This document shows, piece by piece, positions 23,911 to 34,345 of a DNA stretch of 64,000 nt. How positions within the stretch are numbered: position 1 is the stretch's first letter; every line of letters begins with the position of its first letter. Position numbers and translations under genes: made by a program. The notes under the pieces are model-generated. The model had not been told where the DNA came from. It was given only the letters and a program-made list of their open reading frames with translations, and made no database searches. The stretch comes from Gymnopilus junonius (lineage: Eukaryota > Basidiomycota > Agaricomycetes > Agaricales > Galerinaceae), in assembly GCA_015501075.1 (NCBI GenBank), contig JADNYJ010000064.1, forward strand, positions 1 through 64,000. The letters run 5' to 3'.

Positions 23911-24838
23911 GCGCTGCAGACTTTGTGCAGAGAAAGCAGAGTCGACAAACACAAGTGAGCGGGGTCGGATTGGAACGTTGCGCGATCTGTGATCAGAGTG
24001 GACGTCACTGATCGGTCTCGTCCGTGCGTGTATTACGTAAGACACGCGCTCATTAAACGCGTGACGCGTCTTGCAATTGCAATTCGAGGCGAGTTTTTCC
24101 ACGTTCTAAGTACTTTCTGTGTATGATAAACTCATAGCAAACAGAGTACCAATGGATTTCTGGAATCCCTAGTATTTCTGCCACAAATAGTCAGATTTGG
24201 AACGCCCAGCTCCAAGTTCCAACTGTATCCCGAACTTCAGTGCAAGAGGCGAGGAAAAAAGACCGCGCTCTCCATCACCTTCCGCTACACATAATGTCTT
24301 TGCTTGTTTTCTATTATACTTCAACTTCAGGCACTCGTGATCCTCAGGCTCTCCAACGGATACGCATTTAAAGAGAAAAGCTTCTGGTTGAAATCGATAG
24401 CCCCGATGTATCGAAGAATCGCAACATCTTCCTAACATTCCTTTATCATCCGAAGATTGAACCCAGACTCCCGTACTGTCTGATGGTTTCGAGTAATTGT
24501 AATACGGAGGAACATTCTTTCGACTGCATTGTTCGAGGCTAGACCTTTGATCAGCTTCAGCTACAGCCCTCGAGAACACCACCGGTTAGTGGACGAATTG
24601 TCCTTGTCTATTTTGATCTCGGATTCCACTGTCCAGATCTAGAAATATCGTGGATGCTAAATGTATCCCATCTGGGAATTTAAAATAGATATTCAAATTC
24701 ACCCCCCACTTGGAAAGGGTACGTTGTGTCCTCAACCAAAAATTGTATAAAAGGAGCTGTGGTTTCTCCAACATCCCTTCAGTTGCTCACCACACAGGAC
24801 TCATCATTCGCAACATACTACTAGTAACAGCAAAGCTC
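23911..24838. other. Intergenic, divergent promoters; one doubtful open frame
   Basis: Contains a minus-strand frame of 137 codons (24169-24582), Cys- and charge-rich, without domain, signal peptide or introns; I do not call it a gene. The right end holds the promoter of the small secreted protein, with TATAAAAG at 24746-24753, 86 bp before its ATG. Confidence 0.4.
24746..24753 (+). promoter_or_regulatory. TATA box of the small secreted protein gene
   Basis: TATAAAAG lies 86 bp upstream of the ATG at 24839. It matches the core-promoter consensus and is correctly spaced. Confidence 0.5.
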
Positions 24839-25192
24839 ATGCAGATCATCTCTCTCCTCCCTCTCTTCGTTCTGGCCGCCAAATTCAGTGGCGCCGCCAT
24901 CCTCGTGCCAGAGTCAGGCCTCGGACCACGATGTTCGGGTCTTCAGCAAGAATGATTTGTAACGAACCCAGGAACGTGCTGCAGTGGCATACGCAGTTGC
25001 TCTGCAGGAAATGCCCCTGCGGGCACATTCCCTTGCACTGGCGCCCAACTGGCAGGTGAAACACCAGGGGTAAGTTTATCTTAATCCCTGTTCATGAAGA
25101 GAGACGTATAATGAACTCATTGTATGCAGTTCTACAATGCGCTTCTATGCACAGAGGCCTGCTCTCCGGAGGGCTTTGCGCAGGGTCGATGA
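24839..25192 (+). pseudogene. Small secreted cysteine-rich protein gene with an internal stop
   Basis: Starts with a clear signal peptide (MQIISLLPLFVLAAKFSGAA). The frame stops at TGA 24953-24955 after CSGLQQE, yet continues past it as a Cys-rich sequence (NPGTCCSGIRSCSAGNAP, then FPCTG). A normal GTAAGT...TGCAG intron follows (about 25072-25128) and a last exon FYNALLCTEACSPEGF ends at 25192. Seven Cys in under 100 residues, without the four-pair hydrophobin spacing. A 33-nt GT...AG stretch containing the stop would restore frame but is shorter than usual fungal introns. No known family. Either a recent pseudogene or an allele with a nonsense change. Confidence 0.55.
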
Positions 25193-25533
25193 TCGACGTT
25201 CAATAGGGTACAGGTAGTGTTTCACAGCTTGCTTATTATCCGCATTGTAATAGCTCGTTCAGATTCGAGATGACTTGCAGCGTACACGAGGGATAGGAGT
25301 TGAACTGCAATACAAGAGTTTTTGACGTTGGTACCAATGAGCTGGACGGCAGTAGTTTTCTAGGATCGAAATATAAATGCCTTAAACATCTTCAGGTTGT
25401 GGCTTTAAAGGGTTCAAATCTGGCTTCTTCAATTCAGTATTCAGACGCCACAAACAGGCACGGGGAGAATAAGTTATGTGTACTCATGGACAAGAAGAAA
25501 AGAAAAGAACGATAAAAATTACATGTGAATTTA
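25193..25533. other. Intergenic between convergent genes
   Basis: 3' flank of the secreted-protein locus and the 3' UTR of the zinc-knuckle gene. Nothing else is seen. Confidence 0.4.
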
Positions 25534-26718
25534 TCATTTGAAAACCACCACCTTCTTCGGAGGCGCTGGAGCGTTTCCGAAAGCCTTAACGACACCAGAA
25601 TGTTTGCCCGTCTTGACATCTAGCATTTCCTTCAACTTCGTCTCTTTTTTCTCGTCACGGTCGATTTCTGTCGTTCTCCGCTTGAACGAATGGAAGTCGT
25701 CTTCGTCTGCTCCCGCTTCTTTTCCGGTACCAAAGACGGTTGTGGGGTCGGTGGTTACTAGACAAACATGAATCAGCTCTGCGGGAAAGAAAACGAGAAG
25801 AAAGAGGAAAGTATACCTTGCTTGCGGACGTCGCAATCTTTGGCTAAATGTGCCGTTGATCCACACATTTTGCAGCTTCCTCCATTCGGGTATATTCCCT
25901 TTGCTTTGTTCTCCGGGCAAGCAGAAGCTAGATGGCCTTTGCCGTTACAAACGAAACACGAGGCATATGGGTAAGGATCTTCTGGGTTGGCAGGTTTCCT
26001 GCATTTTGACAGACTGTGTTTCGTTGATCCGCACCTTGAAAGTTTAGACGCGTCAGTCGGTATACGGGTTGAAGGATAGAAAAAGAGGAACAAGTACCTA
26101 TAGCAGATGCCGACTACTTTAGCAGACTTTTCGCCTTCTGCGGTGTTTTTGGCTGTGGGGCAGTCTCTGGCTGCGTGACCTTTTTCTCGACATACGAAGC
26201 AGGTAGTATCTACATTCTTTTGTTGGATTCGTTTCAAGCGCCGGGCTTCTTTTGATGCTTCGACTAAAGATTTAGTCAGCGGGCAACAAATGACATATAT
26301 TGGGAGTAGGCGCACTTTTCAATTTCTTCTTCGCGTTCTTGGTGAGAGGCTTTGGTGTCCTAGAGGAAGAGTCTGCATTGGCTGATGTTGACGTCCCTGT
26401 CGCTTCACCAGAATCACCGTTGAGCTTGGCGGCCTCTGCAGCTTTCTGTGCGGCGTATCCGTCCCTCTTCGACTTGGGTGTGCGTTTTCTCTTCTTTTTT
26501 GCTGGAGCTGCTGGAGCATCGTCATTTGCCACCCCTTCCGCGGTGTTCGCTGCCGACGTGGAAGCCTGAGGTTGTTCTGCTGTCTTGGCGTCCTCTTCAT
26601 TAGCAAATCCTGCGTCCACGTAGGTCCTTTTTCTTCCAAAATTCGTAACGCGTGTCATTGTAAAGAGTCGGTGAGGAAGTGAAGTGGATTTCAAAAACGA
26701 ATCTGGTCTAGCTGACAT
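25534..26718 (-). CDS. CCHC zinc-knuckle protein, ZCCHC9-like
   Basis: Likely nucleolar RNA-binding protein involved in pre-rRNA handling by analogy to ZCCHC9 relatives. Start ATG 26716-26718, or in frame at 26656-26658 (MTRVTNFGRKRTY). The N-terminus is basic and Ala/Lys-rich (KKKRKRTPKSKRDGYAAQKA). Four CCHC knuckles follow over three exons: CFVCREKGHAARDC, C-x2-C at the split GICYR-CGSTKHSLSKC, CFVCNGKGHLASAC and CKMCGSTAHLAKDC. The acidic/basic tail ends GNAPAPPKKVVVFK. Introns near 26050-26100, 25755-25815 and 26265-26305 interrupt it. The spacing and order of the four knuckles are diagnostic. Confidence 0.85.
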
Positions 26719-27003
26719 AATTCTAAGTACACAGGTCGGGCCGCGTGGATCTTATCAGCAGCGATAAGATAATTTCTTTCGCCTGGGCCCATGGAGGACC
26801 GTATCAGTCAGAGTTCAGTCAACGACGACCACAAACATAGCAAGGTTCATTCAATCACCCCACTCATTCACTTGGAATACGCTGGGTATCACGCCATTTC
26901 ACACAGTGATAACAAAAAGATAGGCATCTGGGTCACTCTCTTCCTCTCGACTCTTGCAGGCTACCACCAAGCTACCCCTCACAGCAAACTTACAACAGCT
27001 ACA

Positions 27004-28132
27004 ATGTCTCTCATAGCATCCTGGGTACCTCTCAGCTTGGCGCCGACCGCAGTCCAAGCACTCACACGATCCTCGCACGCTCTTGTTGCCCACGCTGGGA
27101 AAGCCTATGTTTTTGGTGGAGAGCTTAAACCACGCATCCCCCTCGACGCAGACTTGCACGTACTCGACTTATCTTCCGGCCAGCACAGTTCCATCCAATT
27201 CCCTTCTACTTCCTCTGGAAATGTAGCAGAAGCACCCGCTCCTCGTGTGGGCTCGGCCTTAGCGAAAATAGGCAACGCACTCTACCTCTGGGGAGGAAGA
27301 GGCGGGAAGGACATGAAACCGCTTAGCGGTGAACTCTGGAAGTTTGATTTGGGAAAAAAGGAAAGCGGTAAGTAGGAGAAACTCGCCACTAAAGGCGATC
27401 AGCCTGAGGAGAGGAGCTATCATGTTCTGACAGGCGTTGCGCCGGTGAGGGTTTTACGAAGTTTTGGTATATTATATTATTTACGTAGTTCACACCACTC
27501 GAAAACAGAACACTCTTTATCTCCACGCAGGCTGCCCTCCCACAGGGCGCCTCTCCACGCTGCACGCACTGGATCTTACTACTTTAACCTGGCGCGTTCT
27601 CACTGACGCTCCAGAGCCAGGCAGAGGAGGGACCGTCCTTGCTTCGATCCCCTCCATCGGATCCTCCGGCTCTCTCATCCGCTTCGGTGGATTCGCAGGA
27701 TACGAGCTTGCTGGCCCACTTGACATCTACGACATCGCACAGAACAAATGGGAGTCTGTCACTCCCACAGGAGAAACGCCCTCCGCACGATCCGTCCACG
27801 CGCTCCTAGGTGTACCCAACCCCAACACCAAGAAAGAAGGCTCTGGACTAGTCGCGGTTATGTACGGCGGCGAGCGGGACCCCGCACCCAAGGAATTGGG
27901 TCATGATGGAGCTGGTAGATTCCTTTCTGATGTCTGGGGTCTCAAGCGGACTGCGGAAGGAAATTGGACATGGGAGAAGGCGACTTTGAAAGTAGGCAGC
28001 GAACTTCCGCAGCCGAGAGGATGGTTCGCTTCTGATATAACGGACGATGGTAAACTGGTCTTACAGGGTGGGTTGAACGAAAATAATGAACGGATCGGCG
28101 ACGCTTGGGTTCTGACGGTCGAAGAAGCTTGA
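27004..28132 (+). CDS. Kelch-repeat protein with an internal TAG
   Basis: Beta-propeller of kelch repeats (ALVAHAGKAYVFGGE, ALYLWGGRGG, LIRFGGFAGYELAGP, VAVMYGGERDP, LVLQGGLNENNERIGDAWVL), probably a cytosolic scaffold protein. Exon 1 starts at ATG 27004. Its frame hits TAG at 27373-27375, then stays open as GAGAAACTC... encoding EKLATKGDQPEERSYHV and LTGVAP to 27444, a perfect kelch strand in which the stop replaces the expected Trp. The 64-nt intron 27445-27508 leads to NTLYLHAGCPPTGR and the rest to 28132. The 66 nt from 27368 to 27433 begin GTAAGT and end CAG, so removing them as an intron also keeps frame and deletes the stop, at the cost of one kelch strand and leaving an 11-nt exon. 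Confidence 0.8.
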
Positions 28133-29648
28133 GCTTGAGAGCTTGACGATCAAAAGCCGACGGAAGGAGTAGGAAACGGGAGAAATGATTTAAATAACGC
28201 GCGGTCTCGCGATGTAAATTAGGTAGCTATGTATTCGGATTACTCTTGACTTCCTCCTACGCCTTCACGGACTGGCATATGGGAATTTTCGCACCGACAT
28301 AGGGGCACATACGTAGATGACTAACTGGATTTGTTCAGATTCATCATCCATGAGAAATCCACGCACAAGAGCATAGGAAGCCAAATATGGACATTTTTCC
28401 TCATTGGCTTTCGGACATCCCGGCTAACGAAATAGAAACCTATCATCTTCCTATCGCTGCGGTCAGTGCCACACTAACATTTGAATTCTGGAGTTCAAAG
28501 TTGCATTCAAAAGAATCACAAGCTCAGACCGTGTACGTATTACCTATAAAGGACAAAATAAGAAAGAACACCGGAACCAGAGTAGCTTTGCACTTGTGCT
28601 TCCGAGATGTACATTGGACGGTAGATACCGAAGAAGAGCTGGGAATTTATCTCTAAGTACCAATAAAATAATCTTTGCGATATCGAAAGAAAGTAGCTCT
28701 ACCAATTCAGCCGCAGGACGTTAGGGGGCGTTTGATAAAGGCTTGCCCAGACTAGATTGCTAAAAATAGAACTCGTTTAAATTAATGTGGCGCATTATGC
28801 TGGATTTGAAAGGACATCAACACCGACTGACATGACTTTGCTCGCAATTCGCTTACTCAAAATTTTAAAGTGTAAAAGCAACGAAATAGTGTGTGCAATC
28901 TGCGTGGCTAGATGGTGTCTACACAACCGTTTTGTCAGCCGAAGGCACGCTGTCGCGGCCGCACAATCCGTCGGTTCAGTGGAAGATGCCAACTGGCATG
29001 TGGCACTCTGCCCATCATGGTGATGCAATGACTGGTAGATTGCTACATACACATGCCAGGCCTACGCCACTGAGAGTTCTTTCTTTTTATTTATATCCTT
29101 TGGCAGCGCAGGAACTGAACGTTTGAACAACTATGTAGTTGATAGCGCGTCAAGATGTTAAAAATACGCCCATCAAATGCTCGAGGCGGTTATGGATATA
29201 CGAGATTCATGCGATATTAGAATGGCAGGCGGATCCAATTAATGTCTTTGCCCTTTAACATTCAGTATCTGGTGTGCTGGTGAGGGGAAGGACCCTTGCA
29301 GAGTCTGAGAGATCAACACTGGCACAATGAATAGAGATTCTTTGAATGAGATTCTTCTCCTGGAGTTAGAATTTTACGCACCTACTGCAAAGCTTTGCAC
29401 ATGTAAATAACGCGACAGACACCGTTTTGAATTCAGAGAACACAACAATATGAAGTGAGACATAAAAATGACCATGATTGATTGAAATAAGACAGTAAAT
29501 TTGTTGATCCATGCTAAATACGATGTAGTGACCTCTCTCCATCTCCTGTCAATAATTTACACGAAATCATTAGTGTTTATGACTACGATACAGACGAAAG
29601 CACTTTTGAGAAAACGGTAAGAGAAAATGCCAAATCGGGTATTGAATT
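28133..29648. other. Intergenic; possible 89-residue ORF at 28387-28656
   Basis: 1.5 kb, AT-rich on the right. A + strand ORF (28387-28656, starts MDIFPHWLSDIPANEIETYH) has natural-looking composition but no domain, so it is a weak candidate small gene. The stretch 28700-29640 contains nothing I can assign; no matching inverted ends were found. Confidence 0.35.
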
Positions 29649-32600
29649 CTACTGAATTGGTGCTTGGCCTTGATTTGCTTGAGTCATCTGCTCAACGCTC
29701 GAAATATAAAGGTTCCAATCGTCCAACCTGTGAAAGAAAAATAAATGTAAGTGACCAGTAAGAAGAGGTGTTCACAAATGAGATAAGCTCACTCAAGGTT
29801 CGTGGAGCCGTCGACCACATAGTCATAGTATCATTGTCCATGGCAGGCACACTGCCAAATGCCGACCACCCATTGCCACTGGCTCCATTGAAGGTTGCAC
29901 CAGAAAGGAAAGACGCAAAGTCAGAGTCAGAGTCGCCTGTCACCAGGGAATCGTATTGAGCTTGACTGAGCGAGTTATCAACTGCTTGTCCGGCATTGAA
30001 CATATTACCAAAAGCGTATCCATCCATACTCGGCGGCAAACCCGCTGGACCTGAGGTTAGGTTAGAGATGAGCGTCGGATCAAAGGTGGTAGGCTGTTGG
30101 GCAGGCATTTGCGGTACATAGGGCTCTGAGAAACTAAACTGGCCATATATCGGTAACCTGCCGAGCTCATTGCCATACATGGGTAATGCGAATAGGGGTG
30201 GTGCTTGCGAAGGCATCTGTTTGGAATGAGGCGACGTGTTGGACAAAGACACACGCTTTGAGCCAGCCATGCTTCTCGGAGCCTCAAGGACAGTAGGAGA
30301 TACGGAGTGGGAAGAGCCTGGAGAGTACTCTTCGTCTGCATCTCGATTTCTCTTTTTGTGCGAATTGCTCCTCAACTGATGAGTGGGTGGGATTGATAAA
30401 TCACCCGCATAGGCAAGCTCTGTCAAGATGTCACTGGGTGAAATGATTCGGTGATCAGTTCTGCTTTGGGATGTAGTTCTGTACATACCAGTATCTTCCA
30501 GCTGATGCCCATCTGTAAAGAATAGAAAGTGAGAACCCAACACAGATATATTTTAGGTTCACGCACCTCGTCTCAGCAACCTTCAGGACGTCCACGCAAC
30601 GCCGTACATCCTCCATCTCTCTCAGTAGATTGGGCGCACAGCCAGATCGCTTTCCACTCCAAATATTTAAAAGGAGGATAACCGCAGATATGAACACGTT
30701 ATTCTAAAGAAACATATTCAATCATTTATCAAAGTTCACTGGGAGAAACTTACTTGAAGTTGGGACAGCGGCAACGGGCTCACTCGAGTAAATGATTCGA
30801 GAACATGGCAACACGAGCGCGCGGCATTGGTACAGATTGCCAGTGAAGGAAATGCGCCTGGAATAGGATTCCGAGGGGAAGGAATGAAAGGTCGGTGAAT
30901 AAAGATCTGGAGATGGTAGTAGGTCGCATGCAGCGCAGCTGACTGTGTGAGGGCGAGTTCATCACTGCCATTTGGAGGCCACCTCACTATATCCGGTAAT
31001 TAGAAATGCAGGGCATCCAGACATGTCAAAATCAGTACGCACAATGACTTGGCACGGAATCCATCCAGTTATTCATAGCCGAGTCCAATTCTGTGATAAG
31101 TTCTTGATCTGAGCGGTGTGCTGATTGATTGAAAATGCTGCCCGATCGCTTGATGGAATACTGTGATTTGGATATGAATGGCAAAGAAGGCATATACTGA
31201 AATGATATGCGACTCACAATAGAGCGCATAGCATACGCGTGAATATCCATGAGTCGCAGGTAAGTATTGAAGAATGATATTGAAGATGGTTTATCGGAAG
31301 GCTGTTCAAATCCACGGTCCCAGTATTCATCGTCGCATTCAAGTGGGAGATCTAAATCAAAGCTGAGAGACCCGATTAGAAGGAAGAAATGCAATGAACA
31401 GAAGTTTACCTACTCCTCGTCCTGTAGGCCACAAGGCCGACCCGAAAAGGAGCTGATAGTCCGGTCAAGGCTAATGATGGTCCTGCAAGAGAAGACGTCA
31501 GATAGCAATTCATTGTTGTACGAAAATGGCCGACCAGAAAGCTCGTTTCCATAGTTCATCCTCCGCAGTCCGGAGAACATCGCCCTTTCGGCGTCTCCGG
31601 TGTGCACCAACGTCTTGAGCCAACCGCAGCGCGAGCCCTATCTCTGCCCAGACTCCATGTGGTGTCTCGCTGGTTTGAGCGAACATAACATGAAGCTGAT
31701 ACAATGTGTGAGAAAGCGAGATATAGTAAACAAAACAAAGAAAAAACCTTACAGAAAACATTTGAAGTTCATACAACGTAGTCCTCTTGATTAGCGATTT
31801 TCGCATGATAGTGACCTGCTCGAACCATTTCCACCCTGCTGAACGGAGCGAATCAGACCCTTCTGCGAGGACACGAGGATCGTCGGAGAAACGCGAGCCA
31901 TGTGCACAGACCAGTAATAGGACGGCACCAAACATAGGATCCGAATGGTGAAGATCTTCAGCAACCTCTTTTTCAAACGTTGGACGATGCAGTAAAGGTA
32001 GGAAAACGTTTAGATGTGTGAAGTACAAGTCGATTAAGGAATGTATTAGGTCGTCCTCTGGGAAAGTAAAATTGGGAGGAGGGATTTCTTCCTCACGTTC
32101 GGGATGGGATGCCATCCACTAAATTGTAAGATGATTAACGGCTTTCCTTTGTAAGACGTCAAGAATTTCCTCATACCGGTGGCGACTCCCAAAATTCAAT
32201 TCGCTTGAATGGAAACATTGATTTTCCTGCTACTTTCTTACGCCGCTGTTCTCCCGTATAAACCTCTTTCATATCCAGAGCAGTTTGTATTAGCTGGTAG
32301 CCGCTATGAAAAAGGCATCAGGACCATGCGTATACCAAATAGCTAGACACGGTATTACCTAGATTTGCCGAAAAAGCGGTTCTGCGGGGGGTTGAGGCTC
32401 AGTTTATTCAGCTGAATTGCTAACAGCGGAGGTGCGCATTCGTCGTCGTTGCGTGCTAGCGTCTCTGGTTCTGACGGGCCTTTTGATTCTAATCTTTCAA
32501 CTTCTTGACTGATGTCGATGCCGGGCAGCAACTGATGGTAGTCAAATTCACATATTATGGTTGATTCTGAACTAAACGCACCTTGCTCAATAATTTATCC

Positions 32601-33052
32601 ATCTTCTCTAGACGAGCTTCTAGACTTTCGACGTATCTGCGTGAAAGGTTCATCAGTTGTCACACGTCATGACAAAACTATCTCTCCCGTACCCTTTAGC
32701 TGGACCTAACGCCTATGGCAACAAATTGTATTGGCAAAACTGCGTCGAAACAAAGATACGAAGTATACGCACCTTGGTGACCTCCTTATGCGTACACTCA
32801 TAGCCATATGGAGGCAGTTACTACAACGATTATCGGGCATATCCCCACTATCACCTGAAAGCTCAAGCTTTGTTTGAGATTCATAGAACAAAGCATGCAG
32901 ATTGAAGGATGTTGAAGGTAAGCTTACAACGAACTGCAAATGAAAATAGCAAAAATTCAGTCTTAAACTTCAATTTAAGAACCAAAATGACTCGACGCAC
33001 TCTTCTTCCTCTTGCAAATGTCGCATGCTCCAGGAATACGGCGTTTTTTCGA
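29649..33052 (-). CDS. Zn2Cys6 fungal transcription factor (xylanase-regulator-like)
   Basis: Binuclear zinc-cluster regulator with the fungal_trans middle domain. Visible from 33052 (SKKRRIPGACDICKRKK), the zinc cluster is split by two introns around a 6-nt microexon (32928-32933), giving CDIC, IRC and DNRCSNC. A coiled-coil linker (YVESLEARLEKMDKLLSK) follows, then the middle domain (DLYFTHLNVFLPLLHRPTFE, VWAEIGLALRLAQDVGAHRRR, LDRTISSFSGRPCGLQDED) and a Ser/Pro-rich tail to about 29649. Every splice I tested between 32650 and 29800 keeps frame. Two breaks remain: after CSNCLH the sixth-Cys block YGYECTHKEVTK is one base out of frame (32800-32815, a T lost), and the last exon (LDDWNLYISSVEQM) is one base off at its junction. 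No in-frame ATG is visible upstream of 33052. It may be a decaying gene or carry base-calling errors. Confidence 0.8.
32928..32933 (-). other. 6-nt microexon in the zinc-cluster coding sequence
   Basis: On the minus strand TTCGTT is flanked by an intron 32934-33000 (GTGCGT...TGCAG) and an intron 32855-32927 (GTAAGC...TCAG). Only with this microexon does the cluster read KKIRCDSGDMPDNRC, supplying the third zinc ligand Cys, whose codon is itself split by the second intron. Confidence 0.75.
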
Positions 33053-33359
33053 CTGAGATCGACTAGCGATAAGATCGTCCCGGAATTTTCAGGCATCGTT
33101 AGTGGACGTAAAATTAGATGGTTCGTTTCGTTATATTCAGGACTCAGAAGTCGAGGAGATCAGATTCAAAGGATAACAAGCACACTAGCAATTTAGTGTC
33201 CTCGTAACAGTTGCTAAAGTTTCGGGGCCGACATATGTAATTGAAACAAAAGGAGTCATGAATGAATTTATAAGCCAACTAGCGCAGACGGAGAATGAAA
33301 AGATAATATTGAATCAATAATAAACAATTTGGAAAATTAGTATGCTCTATCGTTAACAT

Positions 33360-34060
33360 CAGTCAACCATCTGAAGTTATGGACCTTCAGGTCAAAGGTC
33401 AGTATGCATGTCTGTGAAATTGAAAGGTAGGGAAACATGGGGAGAGCCACGTAGCATATGAGTGACGGTACCCTGGACGTCGTCTTCCTCCTCGCGATAG
33501 GAATCCCTAATGCGGTGGTGAAAGGGTGACGAATGCCGAAGGTTGGGTTGGTATCGTCGACGACACTCATGAGTGGCGGGCCGACCAGCTTCACCACCGA
33601 GCCCTCGTACCATTCAATAACGGTATCCTTGATTTGAAAGTTGGCGAGGATATGGAGAATGTCGGGCGTAACGTCACGAACTGTCTTGGCGCTGGTGGTC
33701 TGGGGATGAACGGCAATCCACACGACGACAGGGCCCAGAGTCTCCTTCTCGTCCTCGTCAACGGTCGAGAAGCGAGCCGTCTTCAGAGCAGAGTACCGAA
33801 TGCTGCGGTCCTTCATCAAGCCGATGATCATGGCAGCAACAGTATCCCAGACCGGGTTCAGCGACGTGTTGAAGACTCCATGGGCGGTCTTCACGGGGAG
33901 CTGGAAGAATCTGGTGGCAGGGGGGATCCGGGAAGGGCGTCGACTCGAGATTCGAGCGGTACATGAGTTCTGGAGGGTCGGCAGAGATGCCATGGTAGTA
34001 GAAACGCCGTTCGTATTCAGAGATCAGGTGTGGCGCATTAGATAGCTGAGCTGGGTACAT
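33360..34060 (-). pseudogene. Relic of an Agaricomycete conserved protein family of unknown function
   Basis: Begins MYPAQLSNAPHLISEYERRF at 34060. It shows the block order I know from a large family of uncharacterised basidiomycete proteins: DPPELMYRS, then PPATRFFQLPVKTAHGVFN, VWDTVAAMI, ARFSTVDED, TLGPVVVWIAVHPQTTSA, PPLMSVVDDTNPTFG and LGIPIA. It changes frame twice: between STPFP and IPPATR (33925-33935), and after GIPIA, where EEDDVQGTVTHM continues in another frame (33500). The C-terminal half of the family is missing, so this is a truncated relic even if the frameshifts were read errors. Confidence 0.65.
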
Positions 34061-34345
34061 TCCAAATTTTCAATAGGATGATGAACGATTCGAGTTTTCA
34101 ATTCTGTCCTTGGACGGGAGGTCCATAAATGTTCGACCTTGCACTATTTTTCGTCCTCAATTGGAGTTGGCAAGCTGGAACTTGTCTTACTTTGACGATG
34201 ATTCTGGTTAACCAGAAAGGTCCCAATACAGGCCTGGGATAATTCTATTTGGCATACAGTGATCATTATTACATAATTATGGTTACACAATCCACGCCAA
34301 CTCAAAAGACTAACCCTATTTGAAAAGCCCAGACACGAAGAAAAC

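Noticed and set aside
24169..24582. Minus-strand ORF of 137 codons, Cys-rich
   Set aside because: No signal peptide, domain or intron support; it lies in a promoter region, and open frames of this length occur by chance here.
24839..25192. Hydrophobin
   Set aside because: Signal peptide and one Cys-Cys pair are present, but the eight-Cys spacing with a second Cys-Cys pair is missing.
28700..29640. Second DNA transposon
   Set aside because: The region starts with a G-rich stretch like a terminal repeat, but I found no matching inverted end or target duplication.
32855..33000. Single longer intron instead of two introns and a microexon
   Set aside because: It keeps the frame but drops the third zinc-ligand Cys; the microexon model restores the cluster exactly. 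It is kept only as a possible alternative splice form.
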